Made by a program: the position numbers and the translations under genes. The notes beneath the pieces are model-generated. The model saw nothing but the letters and a program-made list of their open reading frames with translations, had not been told where the DNA came from and made no database searches. A DNA stretch of 33,340 nt from Streptomyces huasconensis (GTDB lineage: Bacteria; Actinomycetota; Actinomycetes; Streptomycetales; Streptomycetaceae), in assembly GCA_004010275.1 (NCBI GenBank), contig RBWT01000088.1, forward strand, positions 1 through 33,340, written 5' to 3'. Shown here one piece after another: positions 18,607 to 26,186 of the stretch (within the stretch, counting starts at the first letter, position 1; each line of letters begins with the position of its first letter).

Positions 18607-20363
18607 CGACCGTTCCTGGCGCCGCGCCTGAGCGTGTGGCGCCGGTTCTGAGGGCCCGTTCCCGAGCCGCCAGTAGCGCGCGAACCACTGGGGCCGCCTG
18701 GTGTGCGGGGGCCGCCCGGGCTTCCTGAAGGGCGGGGAGCATCGGAGACGCTGGGGGACCCGCTTCCGGGCGAGCGGGGCAGCCGACGCCGGCGTCGCCG
18801 AGGTGTGCTCTCCTGCGCGTTCGAGGCCCCCGCCTCCAACAGCCCCTTTTCATCAGCGGGTTCGGCCGAGCCATCCGGTGACGCGAAGGCCGCTCCTCCG
18901 TCAGGGCCCTCCACGTCACCGCGGTCATCTCGCCTCCTGCGGAGACAGCGACGGATCGGTTCCGGGTCCATATCCTCATTACAGGCACGGTTCAGGAGCA
19001 GAGCGAACATGTACTCGGAGTCCGCGCCCAAAGCCATGTCCAGGGCCTCCTGCCCTTCCGCCAGGTCACCGAGGGACCAGGCGACCCAGCCGGCAAGGGA
19101 CAACGGTGCCGCGGCGTGTTCCGCGTACGCCCCGACGCAGCGACGGGACAGTGCCCTCCAGAGACGTAGCGCGGCCGGCGCCTCGTCCCCTTCCATCCAC
19201 TCGGCCGCGCGGTCGCGCGTGTCCCGGACCTGGAGGCCGAGGATCAGGGCGGCCGCCTCGTCGTGGGCGATCAGTTCGTCGTCCCTGTTGTCGGCCTCAA
19301 GCGTGCCGAAAACGGGCGGCGCGTCAGCCAACCGCGCCATGATCCGATGCGCCAGATCAAGCGTCTCGGCAGCAGCGGCGTGCGCCTCTGCACCCAGCAT
19401 CCTGGGGATGAGCGCGAGGCCGGCGGCATCCAGTGCCCGCTCCTGATCGGTCGCCGCAGTCGTTTCCCACGGGGTCAGACGCGCCCTGATCTCACTCTGC
19501 GTGGCAGACACCTGAACTCCCACGTAGGTCGCCGCGGCGGCGAGAACCGAGGTACCCGGCCTGAGCAGAGGGGCGCCTTCCGGCGGGCAGCAAAGGGTGT
19601 CCGGACAGCAATAGGTCCAGAAGCGGTCTCCCGAGATACACACCACTTCGAAAACCGGGACGTCGAGGGCGCCGCACGCCGTACGCAACACCTGCGCCAG
19701 CGGCCGCAAGTGCTCCACGACTTGTCGGCCGGACGCTGCCTCACCGGGCTCCCGGCACAGGAAGGCGATGACGCCGTCGGGGCGGGCTCCCCGCCGCTCG
19801 CAGCCGCCCACCAGGCACTGGGCCAGCTGATGTGCGACGCTCGGCCAGTCCTCCGCGCGTTCCGGGATTCCCAGCCGCACGCGCCCGCCGAACTGCCCGC
19901 TTTCGCCATGGAGAGCGATCAGCACGATGCTGTCCTCGGGCTTGAAGCCAAGCAAATACGGCAGCGCATCAGCCAGCTCGGCCGGGGTGCGCAGGGTAAC
20001 CAGCGGCTCGTCGAACGGGTTGGTCGGGACCGTCCCCTCGCCGACGGCGCTGCGGTTGCCGGGGTGGTCAACCTCGTCGGGACCAGCCGGACCTGCGGGA
20101 CGGGACGGGCTTACGGGATGGGCCGGGTCTGCGGGACGGAGCGGGCCGATGGGATCAGCCGGTCCGGTGTGGTCAGCGGGGGTGGCAGGAACGCCAGGGC
20201 GGGACGCGTCGGCGGCTTCGATCGACCCGCCGGGACGAGCCGCATCGTTCGGCTCGATGCCGTTCACGCCGATATCACTCGGGCCGATGTCGTTGGCGTC
20301 GATGTCACTCGGGCCGATGCCGTTCGCGTCGGCCGGACCGATTGCTTCGCTGTGATTCGTCAT
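18603..20363 (-). CDS. DUF4192 family protein with repeat-rich N-terminus
   Basis: A 586-residue protein. The DUF4192 domain runs from about residue 120 (PLVTLRTPAELADALPYLLGFKPEDSIVLIALHG) to about 465, with VFEVVCISGDRFWTYCCPDTLCCPPEG, PLSLAGWVAWSLGDLAEGQEALDMALGADSEYMFALLL at its end. Function of this actinomycete family is unknown. The first 110 residues hold 10-residue repeats (NGIGPSDIDA, NDIGPSDIGV) and Gly-Pro-Ala-Asp-rich sequence; the last 100 residues are basic and Ser/Gly/Pro-rich. It overlaps the debranching-like gene downstream and is divergent from the RecQ-like helicase across 153 bp holding paired DnaA boxes. Confidence 0.88.
   Translation of the reverse strand: MTNHSEAIGPADANGIGPSDIDANDIGPSDIGVNGIEPNDAARPGGSIEAADASRPGVPATPADHTGPADPIGPLRPADPAHPVSPSRPAGPAGPDEVDHPGNRSAVGEGTVPTNPFDEPLVTLRTPAELADALPYLLGFKPEDSIVLIALHGESGQFGGRVRLGIPERAEDWPSVAHQLAQCLVGGCERRGARPDGVIAFLCREPGEAASGRQVVEHLRPLAQVLRTACGALDVPVFEVVCISGDRFWTYCCPDTLCCPPEGAPLLRPGTSVLAAAATYVGVQVSATQSEIRARLTPWETTAATDQERALDAAGLALIPRMLGAEAHAAAAETLDLAHRIMARLADAPPVFGTLEADNRDDELIAHDEAAALILGLQVRDTRDRAAEWMEGDEAPAALRLWRALSRRCVGAYAEHAAAPLSLAGWVAWSLGDLAEGQEALDMALGADSEYMFALLLNRACNEDMDPEPIRRCLRRRRDDRGDVEGPDGGAAFASPDGSAEPADEKGLLEAGASNAQESTPRRRRRRLPRSPGSGSPSVSDAPRPSGSPGGPRTPGGPSGSRATGGSGTGPQNRRHTLRRGARNGR
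20251..20340 (-). repeat. 30-bp in-frame tandem repeat at DUF4192 N-terminus
   Basis: Three units of exactly 30 bp start at 20251, 20281 and 20311. They encode imperfect copies of a 10-residue block with IGPSDI, directly after the start codon region. Confidence 0.8.
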
Positions 20364-20403
20364 GCGCCGACTGTCCCGCGGACCGCTAGATTCCGGTTGC
20401 CCC

Positions 20404-20465
20404 TGTGGATAACCCTGGGCAGGGGCACGCCAAGACGGTCAGGAGCACGCCAAGACTTATCCACA
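20404..20465. promoter_or_regulatory. Inverted DnaA-box pair flanking two direct repeats
   Basis: TGTGGATAA (20404-20412) and TTATCCACA (20457-20465) are perfect reverse complements and match the classic DnaA box. Between them GCACGCCAAGAC occurs twice, at 20425-20436 and 20445-20456 (20-bp period). The element fills the centre of the promoter region between the divergent DUF4192 and RecQ-like genes. Confidence 0.65.
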
Positions 20466-20516
20466 GTCCGGCGGACCCGTTCGCGTAATGTCCGACCCAT
20501 CGGGTTGCATGGGGGC

Positions 20517-22704
20517 ATGACCAACGAAGACCTGCGCACGGCGGCCGATGCCGTACTCGCCCGCCTTGTCGGCGGACCCGCACCCGCTTCCGGCCAGGCG
20601 CCCCAGCCGGGCGGCGCCAGGCTGCGCGAGGATCAGTGGCGTGCGATCGAGGCGCTGGTCGCCGACAAGCGCCGGGCACTGGTCGTGCAGCGCACGGGCT
20701 GGGGCAAGTCCGCGGTGTACTTCGTCGCGACGGCTCTGCTGCGTGAGCGTGGCAGCGGGCCCACCGTGATCGTCTCGCCGCTGCTCGCCCTCATGCGCAA
20801 TCAGGTCGAGTCAGCCGCCCGAGCCGGCATCCGTGCACGCACGATCAACTCCTCCAACACGGAGGAGTGGGAGTCCGTCCAGGCGGAGGTAGCCGCGGGG
20901 GACGTCGACGTGCTGCTGGTGAGCCCGGAACGACTCAACAATCCGGACTTCCGCGACCAGGTTCTGCCCAAGCTCGCGGCGGCCACCGGGCTGCTCGTCG
21001 TCGACGAGGCGCACTGCATCTCCGACTGGGGTCACGACTTCCGGCCCGATTACCGCAGGCTGCGCACCATGCTCGCGGACCTCCCGCCCGACGTGCCGGT
21101 CCTGGCCACGACGGCGACCGCCAACGCGCGTGTGACGGCGGATGTCGCCGAGCAGCTGGGTACCGGGGGTGGTTCGGACGCGCTGGTGCTGCGAGGGCCT
21201 CTGGACCGGGAGAGCCTGAGCCTGAACGTGCTCCAGTTGCCGAATGCCGCGCATCGCCTGGCCTGGCTGGCCGACCATCTCAACGACCTGCCGGGTTCCG
21301 GGATCATCTACACCTTGACGGTCGCCGCCGCCGAGGAGGTGACCGCCTATCTGCGACAGTGCGGGCACACGGTCGCCTCGTACACGGGGAAGACCGAGAA
21401 CGCCGACCGTCAGCAGGCCGAGGAAGACCTCCTCGCCAACCGAGTGAAGGCTCTGGTCGCCACCTCCGCACTCGGCATGGGCTTCGACAAGCCTGACCTG
21501 GGGTTCGTGGTCCACCTCGGTTCCCCCTCCTCACCGATCGCCTATTACCAGCAGGTGGGGCGGGCGGGCCGCGGTGTCGATCACGCGGAGGTGCTGCTCC
21601 TGCCGGGCAGGGAGGACGAGGCGATCTGGAACTACTTCGCCTCACTCGCCTTCCCTCCTGAGGAGCAGGTGCGCCGCACGCTCGACGTCCTGGCCGAAGC
21701 CGGGAGGCCGCTCTCGCTGCCTGCCCTGGAGCCCCTGGTCGAGCTCCGCCGCTCGCGCCTCGAGACGATGCTGAAGGTCCTCGACGTGGACGGCGCGTCG
21801 GCGCGTGAAGGGCGGCTGGATCTCCACCGGCCAGCCGTGGGCGTACGACACCGAGCGCTACGCCTGGGTGGCCAAGCAGCGGCAGGCCGAGCAACAGGCG
21901 ATGCGCGAGTACGCGTCGTCGTCCGGTTGCCGCATGGAGTTCTTGCGGCGCCAGTTGGACGACGAGGGCGCGGCCCCCTGTGGCCGTTGTGACAACTGCG
22001 CGGGCGCGCGCTTCGGGGATGAGGTCTCCTCTGCCGCGCTGGACTCGGCTCGGGGCGAACTCGGCCGGGCGGGCGTGGACGTCGAGCCCCGCAAGATGTG
22101 GCCCACCGGCTTGGCCGCGGTCGGCGTGGACCTCAAGGGACGCATTCCGGCAGGTGAACAGGCCGCTCCCGGGCGGGCATTGGGCCGTCTCTCCGACATC
22201 GGGTGGGGCAACCGTCTGCGTCCGATGCTCGCCCCGCAGGCCCCGGACGGGCCGGTTCCGGACGATGTGGCGAAGGCCGTGGTGGACGTGCTGACGGACT
22301 GGGCGAAGGGCCCCGGTGGCTGGGCCTCGGGTTCGGGCGACGCCCAACCGCGACCGGTAGGCGTAGTGACCATGACCTCTCACACCCGGCCACAGCTGAT
22401 CCAATCGCTGGGCGCCCGCATCGCCGAGATCGGGCGACTCCCTCTCCTGGGCTCCATCGAGTACACCGCGGGGGCCGATGCCGGGCGGGTACCCAGGAGT
22501 AACAGCGCGCAGCGCCTGCGCGCTCTGGATGGCGCGCTGACGGTGCCGCCCGCGCTCGCCACCGCGCTCCGAGAAGCCGATGGACCCGTGTTCCTGGTCG
22601 ACGACATGACCGATAGCGGCTGGACCCTCGCAGTGGCGGCACGCATGCTGCGCCGTGCCGGCGCCAAGGGGGTGTTGCCGCTGGTCCTGGCCGTGCAGGG
22701 CTGA
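20517..22704 (+). CDS. RecQ-like ATP-dependent DNA helicase with phosphoribosyltransferase-like tail (apparent frameshift)
   Basis: About 729 residues after frame repair. ATG 20517 begins MTNEDLRTAADAVLARL. Helicase core: LREDQWRAIEALV, Walker A RTGWGKS, VIVSPLLALMRNQ, DEAH-type VVDEAHCISDWGHDFRPDYRRL, LATTATAN, IIYTLTVAAAEEV, then the RecA-like second lobe ATSALGMGFDKPDLGFVVH and QQVGRAGR. A zinc subdomain follows with four Cys (SGCRM, then CGRCDNC). The C-terminus has VFLVDDMTDSGWTLAVAARML, a PRPP-binding-like motif of the type I phosphoribosyltransferase fold, in place of an HRDC domain. The frame changes at about 21796-21804: window reads DVDGASAREGR, while the next frame gives VKGGWISTGQPWAYD; two lost bases (GC-rich run) or one extra base would explain it. 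Likely acts in DNA repair. Confidence 0.9.
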
Positions 22705-22746
22705 AGTGAGCGTCAGAAGACCGCGAGTTGGGCAGGGATATAGGTG

Positions 22747-22770
22747 ACGCATCGGCCAATACCGGTGCGT
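22747..22770 (+). terminator. Hairpin terminator downstream of RecQ-like gene
   Basis: ACGCATCGG pairs with CCGGTGCGT (one T-G wobble) around a 6-nt loop, 43 bp past the RecQ stop, and a T-richer stretch (CTACTTTCTCGTTG) follows. Confidence 0.55.
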
Positions 22771-22919
22771 GGCCCCTACTTTCTCGTTGCCGCAAGCCAC
22801 TGCGGCGGGAAGAATTGGAGTTGCTCCCCGCGCGGAATCCGTAGCCCGATAGGGCTGTGCCGCGGTGCGCTCCTCATTCCGACCCCGCCCTCAGTTGGCG
22901 CGTAGCCGAAGGGAGGACC

Positions 22920-23558
22920 GTGACCTTCGGATTCGCTCCGTCCGACGCGGCACCGCTGTCGCAGTCTTCGACGCCGGCAGAGATGTCCGCTGATTCAGCC
23001 CACCGACTGGCCCGCATGCTCGAACCCGCAGAGTGGTCCGCTGCGGGAATCCCCCTGCTGCGCAATCCACGTGAAGTCGTGAGTGGTCTGCACTCCCGAC
23101 ATCGGCCGACACCCTTGACGGCAGTCGTGGCAGTGCTGGACGCGGACGAACGAATCCGGGCGAGCGCTTCGTTCAGTCGGCGCGCGACCGCGACGGACGG
23201 CTGGATATTCCGTAACGCGCTTCTCGCCCAGTTGCGCCGGGTCATCCCACACGATCTGCGGCGCCGCACTCCGGTGCGCACGGCTGTGCTGCTCTACTGC
23301 CGTGAGGGGGACGCGCGTTGGACGCAGGAGGACGGGGCCTGGATGTGGGGTCTGCGGGATGCCTGCACCTTGCATGGGTTGCGGTGCGGTGCGTACATCA
23401 CGCTGACCCACGATGGCTGGCAGGTGCTCGGTGAGGGGCGTGGCGGCCGCAGACCGAGCGCTGGTTCGGAACCCGAAGCCTTCACTGGGACCGATCCGCC
23501 GACTCCTCGCGCCGGAGGCGCAGCCTCGGAGGTACTTCGCCGCGCGGCGGCACGGTGA
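22920..23558 (+). CDS. Conserved actinomycete hypothetical protein
   Basis: A 212-residue soluble protein with alpha/beta character. Visible blocks are LARMLEPAEWSAAGIPLLRNPREVVSGLHSRH, AVVAVLDADERIRASASF, WIFRNALLAQLRRVIPHDLRRRTPVRTAVLLYCREGDARWTQEDGAWMWGLRDACTLHGLRCGAYITLTHDGWQVL and a low-complexity end. The central part, with two beta-rich stretches framing a helix and a Cys-containing end, looks like an intact domain, but I recognise no named family or catalytic motif. GTG at 22920 has GGGAGGACC before it; the frame also runs to 22857. It is followed by a clear hairpin. Confidence 0.7.
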   Translation: MTFGFAPSDAAPLSQSSTPAEMSADSAHRLARMLEPAEWSAAGIPLLRNPREVVSGLHSRHRPTPLTAVVAVLDADERIRASASFSRRATATDGWIFRNALLAQLRRVIPHDLRRRTPVRTAVLLYCREGDARWTQEDGAWMWGLRDACTLHGLRCGAYITLTHDGWQVLGEGRGGRRPSAGSEPEAFTGTDPPTPRAGGAASEVLRRAAAR

Positions 23559-23637
23559 CGCAGGCGGGCGGGCGCCATCGCCCTCCCGCAGGTCGCGACC
23601 TCGCCGCGGGACACGGGCACGGGTTTGGGCTGGGCTG

Positions 23638-23672
23638 GGGCTGAAGCTCGGGCTCAAAGAGCTTCAGTGCCC
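23638..23672. terminator. Hairpin terminator downstream of the 22920 gene
   Basis: CTGAAGCTC (23641-23649) pairs perfectly with GAGCTTCAG (23659-23667); GGG before and GCCC after extend the stem with one bulge. It lies 80 bp past the plus-strand stop and also 44 bp past the possible minus-strand small gene ending at 23716. Confidence 0.65.
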
Positions 23673-23715
23673 TGAGCCGCCCAACGCAGACTCGGCTGTC
23701 GCGACGGCGGACTCG

Positions 23716-23856
23716 TCAGCAGCGGCGGCCGTCCCCGTACCGGACACCGTCCGGCACAGGCCGACCGCGCAAGCACGCCTCGGGCAGGGCTGCCAGACAC
23801 AGGACCGGCGAGGCGTGGGCGCAGGTGGGGCACGACCATGCAACCGCCTCCAGCAC
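23716..23856 (-). CDS. Possible small Cys-rich (zinc-ribbon-like) protein
   Basis: A 46-residue frame from GTG 23856, reading AVAWSCPTCAHASPVLCLAALPEACLRGRPVPDGVRYG. It has a CPTC pair plus further Cys, good third-position GC (about 80%) and a hairpin 44 bp past its stop. Upstream the frame remains open for a short way to a TGA, so the real N-terminus could be longer if another base is missing. It is a candidate only. Confidence 0.3.
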   Translation of the reverse strand: MLEAVAWSCPTCAHASPVLCLAALPEACLRGRPVPDGVRYGDGRRC

Positions 23857-24256
23857 CGCGCCGCCCGCGCACAGGAAGCTGCGGGACCGGCACCGCTCTC
23901 ACGTCACAGCCTGGATCGGTAAGCCGGCGAGCCAGCCGTGCCTCGCGCGACAACCGCCGGATCACCACGACCCAACCTGCAGGACACGACCCCACTTGCA
24001 CTGGACGACCCGGCCTGCACGACGCGGCACCGTACGCCGCGCCCGCAGCACGGTGGATACCGCACGGTGCACGCTGACACCGCACGGCCCCCGTCGAGCG
24101 ACACACGGCCCGCATCGGCCGCCGCCGACGTGCAGCCCCCTACCGGACGTCGTCGCACGCCTGACGCAGACGTCAGGCGTCGTGCGCCGGAGGCACAACA
24201 CGCCAAGCGAGGACGTGCCAGGCGGAGACGCCGGAAGCGAACTCCGGACGCGAACG
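23857..24256. other. Gene-poor intergenic stretch
   Basis: About 400 bp with no convincing frame in either direction; the open frames are shadows with unnatural Arg/Pro/His/Thr-rich composition. It contains the hairpin at 24154-24186 and otherwise nothing that I can name. Confidence 0.5.
24154..24186 (-). terminator. Hairpin downstream of the 24257 gene
   Basis: GCCTGACG (24159-24166) pairs with CGTCAGGC (24171-24178) over a 4-nt loop; CGCAC (24154-24158) and GTGCG (24182-24186) extend the stem past a 3-nt bulge. It begins about 70 bp past the stop at 24257. Confidence 0.65.
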
Positions 24257-24963
24257 TCAGACGCCTGCGCCCAGCATCGAGTTGATCCGTTGTGGGTCGC
24301 CGCACACGATCAGCAGGGTGCCTGCCCGCGTCACGGCCGTGGGCAGCGCGGCGACCGCGGTCTCCTCGTTGCCGCCGTTGACGGCGACGACGACCACGGG
24401 CCGGGATGCCGCACGGGTCAGCGCTGCGGCGTCGGCGTAGAAGACGTCGTCGCCCGCGTCGTGCTGGGCCCAGTAAGCGGCCTCGCCGAAGGACAGCTCG
24501 TGCGCAGCCCACGGGTGAGGTTCGCCGGTGGTGATCACCAGGATGTCCCGGGCGCGCGCCGGAGTTCAAGAAGCAGGTCGACGGCTTCCTCCGCCGCATC
24601 CAGCGCACCCTCGACCGAAGCCGGGATCAGCTGGATCTGCGGAACCGAAGCCGCGGAGTCACGGCTGGTGGAAGCTACGGAAGCGGACGCTCCGGAAGCA
24701 GTCGCCCCAGGTGCGGAGTGACCGGCGGTGGAGGGTCCGGAAGCAGCCGGGGCGGACGGCCCGGGCTTGGCGGTCGCATCGCGCGGCGTGCGCTGCGCGG
24801 ACGGCATCGGCCGGGCAGGGCCCGGGCGGCCGGGGCGCGGCGGAGCTGCGGGACGCGGACCGGGTACGGGGCGGGGGGTCGGCGCGGTACGGCCATTGGC
24901 CGACGTGGCGCGGGGACCCTGGGCACTCTCGTGAATCTGAGGCTCCTCGGGAATGAGAGGCAT
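24257..24963 (-). CDS. Conserved hypothetical protein with low-complexity middle (apparent frameshift)
   Basis: About 235 residues after joining two frames. It begins MPLIPEEPQIHESAQGPRAT, then passes through a Pro/Arg/Gly/Ala and Ser/Ala/Thr-rich stretch, then IQLIPASVEGALDAAEEAVDLLL. The C-terminal frame has ILVITTGEPHPWAAHELSFGEAAYWAQHDAGDDVFYADAA, PVVVVAVNGG and TLLIVCGDPQRINSMLGAGV. The frames meet at about 24553-24562, where one extra G would link ELR to ARDILVITTGEPH. This last block (VVVVAVNGG and LLIVCGDPQRIN) looks like beta strands of a P-loop-type or superfamily I helicase-like lobe, but no ATP-binding motif is visible and the name is uncertain. It follows rnhB on the same strand at 79 bp, so shared transcription is likely. 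Confidence 0.7.
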
Positions 24964-25042
24964 GAAGTGTTGTCTATCAAACGCCGATGCGAGTCGCGTC
25001 GGCGGGTGGCACATGAGTGCGACCGGAAGGGCCGGAAAAGCG

Positions 25043-25744
25043 TCAGAACTCAAAGCCGAGCTGACCCTCGATTTCCGGAACGTTTCCGTCCGCCCAACTG
25101 CGGGCCTTCTTCAGGTGCCGCCACTGGGGCAGCGCATCAAGATACGCCCACGAAAGCCGGTGGTACGGGGTGGGTCCCCGCTCCGCCAGCGCTGCCTTGT
25201 GTACCGGCGAGGGATAGCCGGCGTTGGCCGCAAAACCGAAGTCTGCATGTTCGATGCCCAGTTCGGCCATCATTTTGTCGCGCCGAACTTTGGCAATGAC
25301 CGAAGCCGCGGCGACGGCCACACAGGATTGGTCGCCCTTGATCACCGTACGTACCTGCCAGGGAGCGCCGAGGTAGTCGTGCTTGCCGTCGAGGATGACC
25401 GCGTCCGGACGGACCGGCAGCCCCTCCAGCGCGCGCACCGCGGCGAGTCGCAGCGCGGCCGTCATCCCCAGTTCGTCGATCTCCTCGTGCGAGGCGTGCC
25501 CGAGGGCGTGCGCCGTGACCCAGCTCTCCAGTTCCGCCGCGAGCGCGGTGCGCCGCTTGGGGCTGATCAGCTTGGAATCGGTGAGCCCTTCGGGCGGTCG
25601 GCGCAGTCCCGTGATCGCCGCGCAGACGGTGACGGGCCCCGCCCACGCACCGCGCCCGACCTCGTCGACACCAGCGACGATCTTCGCTCCGGTGGTGGCG
25701 CGCAAGGAGCGCTCGACGGTGTGGGTAGGTGCTTCGTACGGCAT
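25043..25744 (-). CDS. rnhB: Ribonuclease HII
   Basis: A 233-residue RNase HII that cuts the RNA strand of RNA/DNA hybrids, including single ribonucleotides in DNA. The catalytic acidic residues are visible: D27 and E28 in AGVDEVGRGAWAGPV, D119 in AVILDGKHDYLG, and a later acidic residue after AAASVIAKVRRDKMM. Other family marks are LTDSKLISPKRR and GYPSPVHKAALAERGPTPYHRLSW. Start is ATG 25744. The length is normal for actinobacterial RNase HII. It lies upstream of a hypothetical gene on the same strand and downstream of a decayed TetR fragment. Confidence 0.96.
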   Translation of the reverse strand: MPYEAPTHTVERSLRATTGAKIVAGVDEVGRGAWAGPVTVCAAITGLRRPPEGLTDSKLISPKRRTALAAELESWVTAHALGHASHEEIDELGMTAALRLAAVRALEGLPVRPDAVILDGKHDYLGAPWQVRTVIKGDQSCVAVAAASVIAKVRRDKMMAELGIEHADFGFAANAGYPSPVHKAALAERGPTPYHRLSWAYLDALPQWRHLKKARSWADGNVPEIEGQLGFEF

Positions 25745-25789
25745 GGCGCCAGATAGCCTACGCCGCCTGAGGTCGGCAGCGACACCCAG

Positions 25790-26080
25790 GCCTGCCAGGG
25801 GCGTAAAAGCGGGGCCAACACCTGATCGACCACCTTATCGACGAGGCCCTCGAACTCCTCGTCCTGCCATTCGCTCCCGCACACTTTGGAGCCTTACTGA
25901 GCATGGTCGGAATAACGTCACATACATAGGCGTACGCACCTCTCCGCGCTCGATCCCGTGACGCGGGACCTCCTGGATCAGCTTCACGCTCGGCTCGACG
26001 ACGCCCTCAAAGGTCACTGCATGGAAGCGTTCGGCCGTTGCCAGGTCGCACTCGTGAAGCACGGCACGAACTCTCGGCAC
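25790..26080 (-). pseudogene. Decayed TetR-family C-terminal domain fragment
   Basis: On the minus strand three frames together read like one TetR C-terminal ligand domain: RAVLHECDLATAERFHAVTFEGVVEPSVKLIQEVPRHGIERGEVR (frame from 26080), then AYVCDVIPTMLSKAPKC, then KVCGSEWQDEEFEGLVDKVVDQVLAPLLRP. Related domains in Streptomyces TetR proteins read GEVR...DVIPALLMYRSKVCGSEW...LVD..V.PLLRP, so the order is right but the frame breaks at least twice. The helix-turn-helix part is absent; upstream lies only the hexamer array. TTA codons and lower GC fit loss of constraint. Not expressed as a useful protein. It fills most of the 442-bp gap between rnhB and the DUF4173 gene. Confidence 0.65.
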
Positions 26081-26094
26081 TGCTCGCCGCGTTT

Positions 26095-26130
26095 GTGTTC
26101 GTGTTCGTGTTCCTGTTCGTGTTCGTGTTC
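26095..26130. repeat. GTGTTC hexamer array
   Basis: Six consecutive 6-bp units, GTGTTC except the fourth (CTGTTC), in the gap between the TetR fragment and the DUF4173 gene. AT content is higher than in the surroundings. Read on the minus strand it would encode Glu-His repeats just before the pseudogene. Confidence 0.85.
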
Positions 26131-26186
26131 AACGCACCTCACGGCCGATCACGCCGTCGAAGCTGTTCGCGGGTAAGGCAGGCTCC

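Noticed and set aside
20404..20465. Chromosomal replication origin
   Set aside because: Only two DnaA boxes are present, no dnaA or dnaN gene is close, and the oriC of Streptomyces has many boxes. A regulatory use is more likely.
19263..20516. Plus-strand frame running into the RecQ-like gene from far upstream
   Set aside because: It overlaps the DUF4192 gene and reads as antisense repeat sequence; the RecQ start at 20517 fits the protein better.
23904..24608. Long minus-strand frame over the intergenic stretch and the hypothetical gene
   Set aside because: It is a shadow rich in Arg; the frames starting at 24963 and ending at 24257 show far more natural sequence.
25790..26080. Intact small gene
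   Set aside because: Frames must be changed at least twice to give the TetR domain, and no start with HTH is present, so it is a remnant.
26095..26130. CRISPR array
   Set aside because: Units are contiguous hexamers without spacers, and no cas gene is present.
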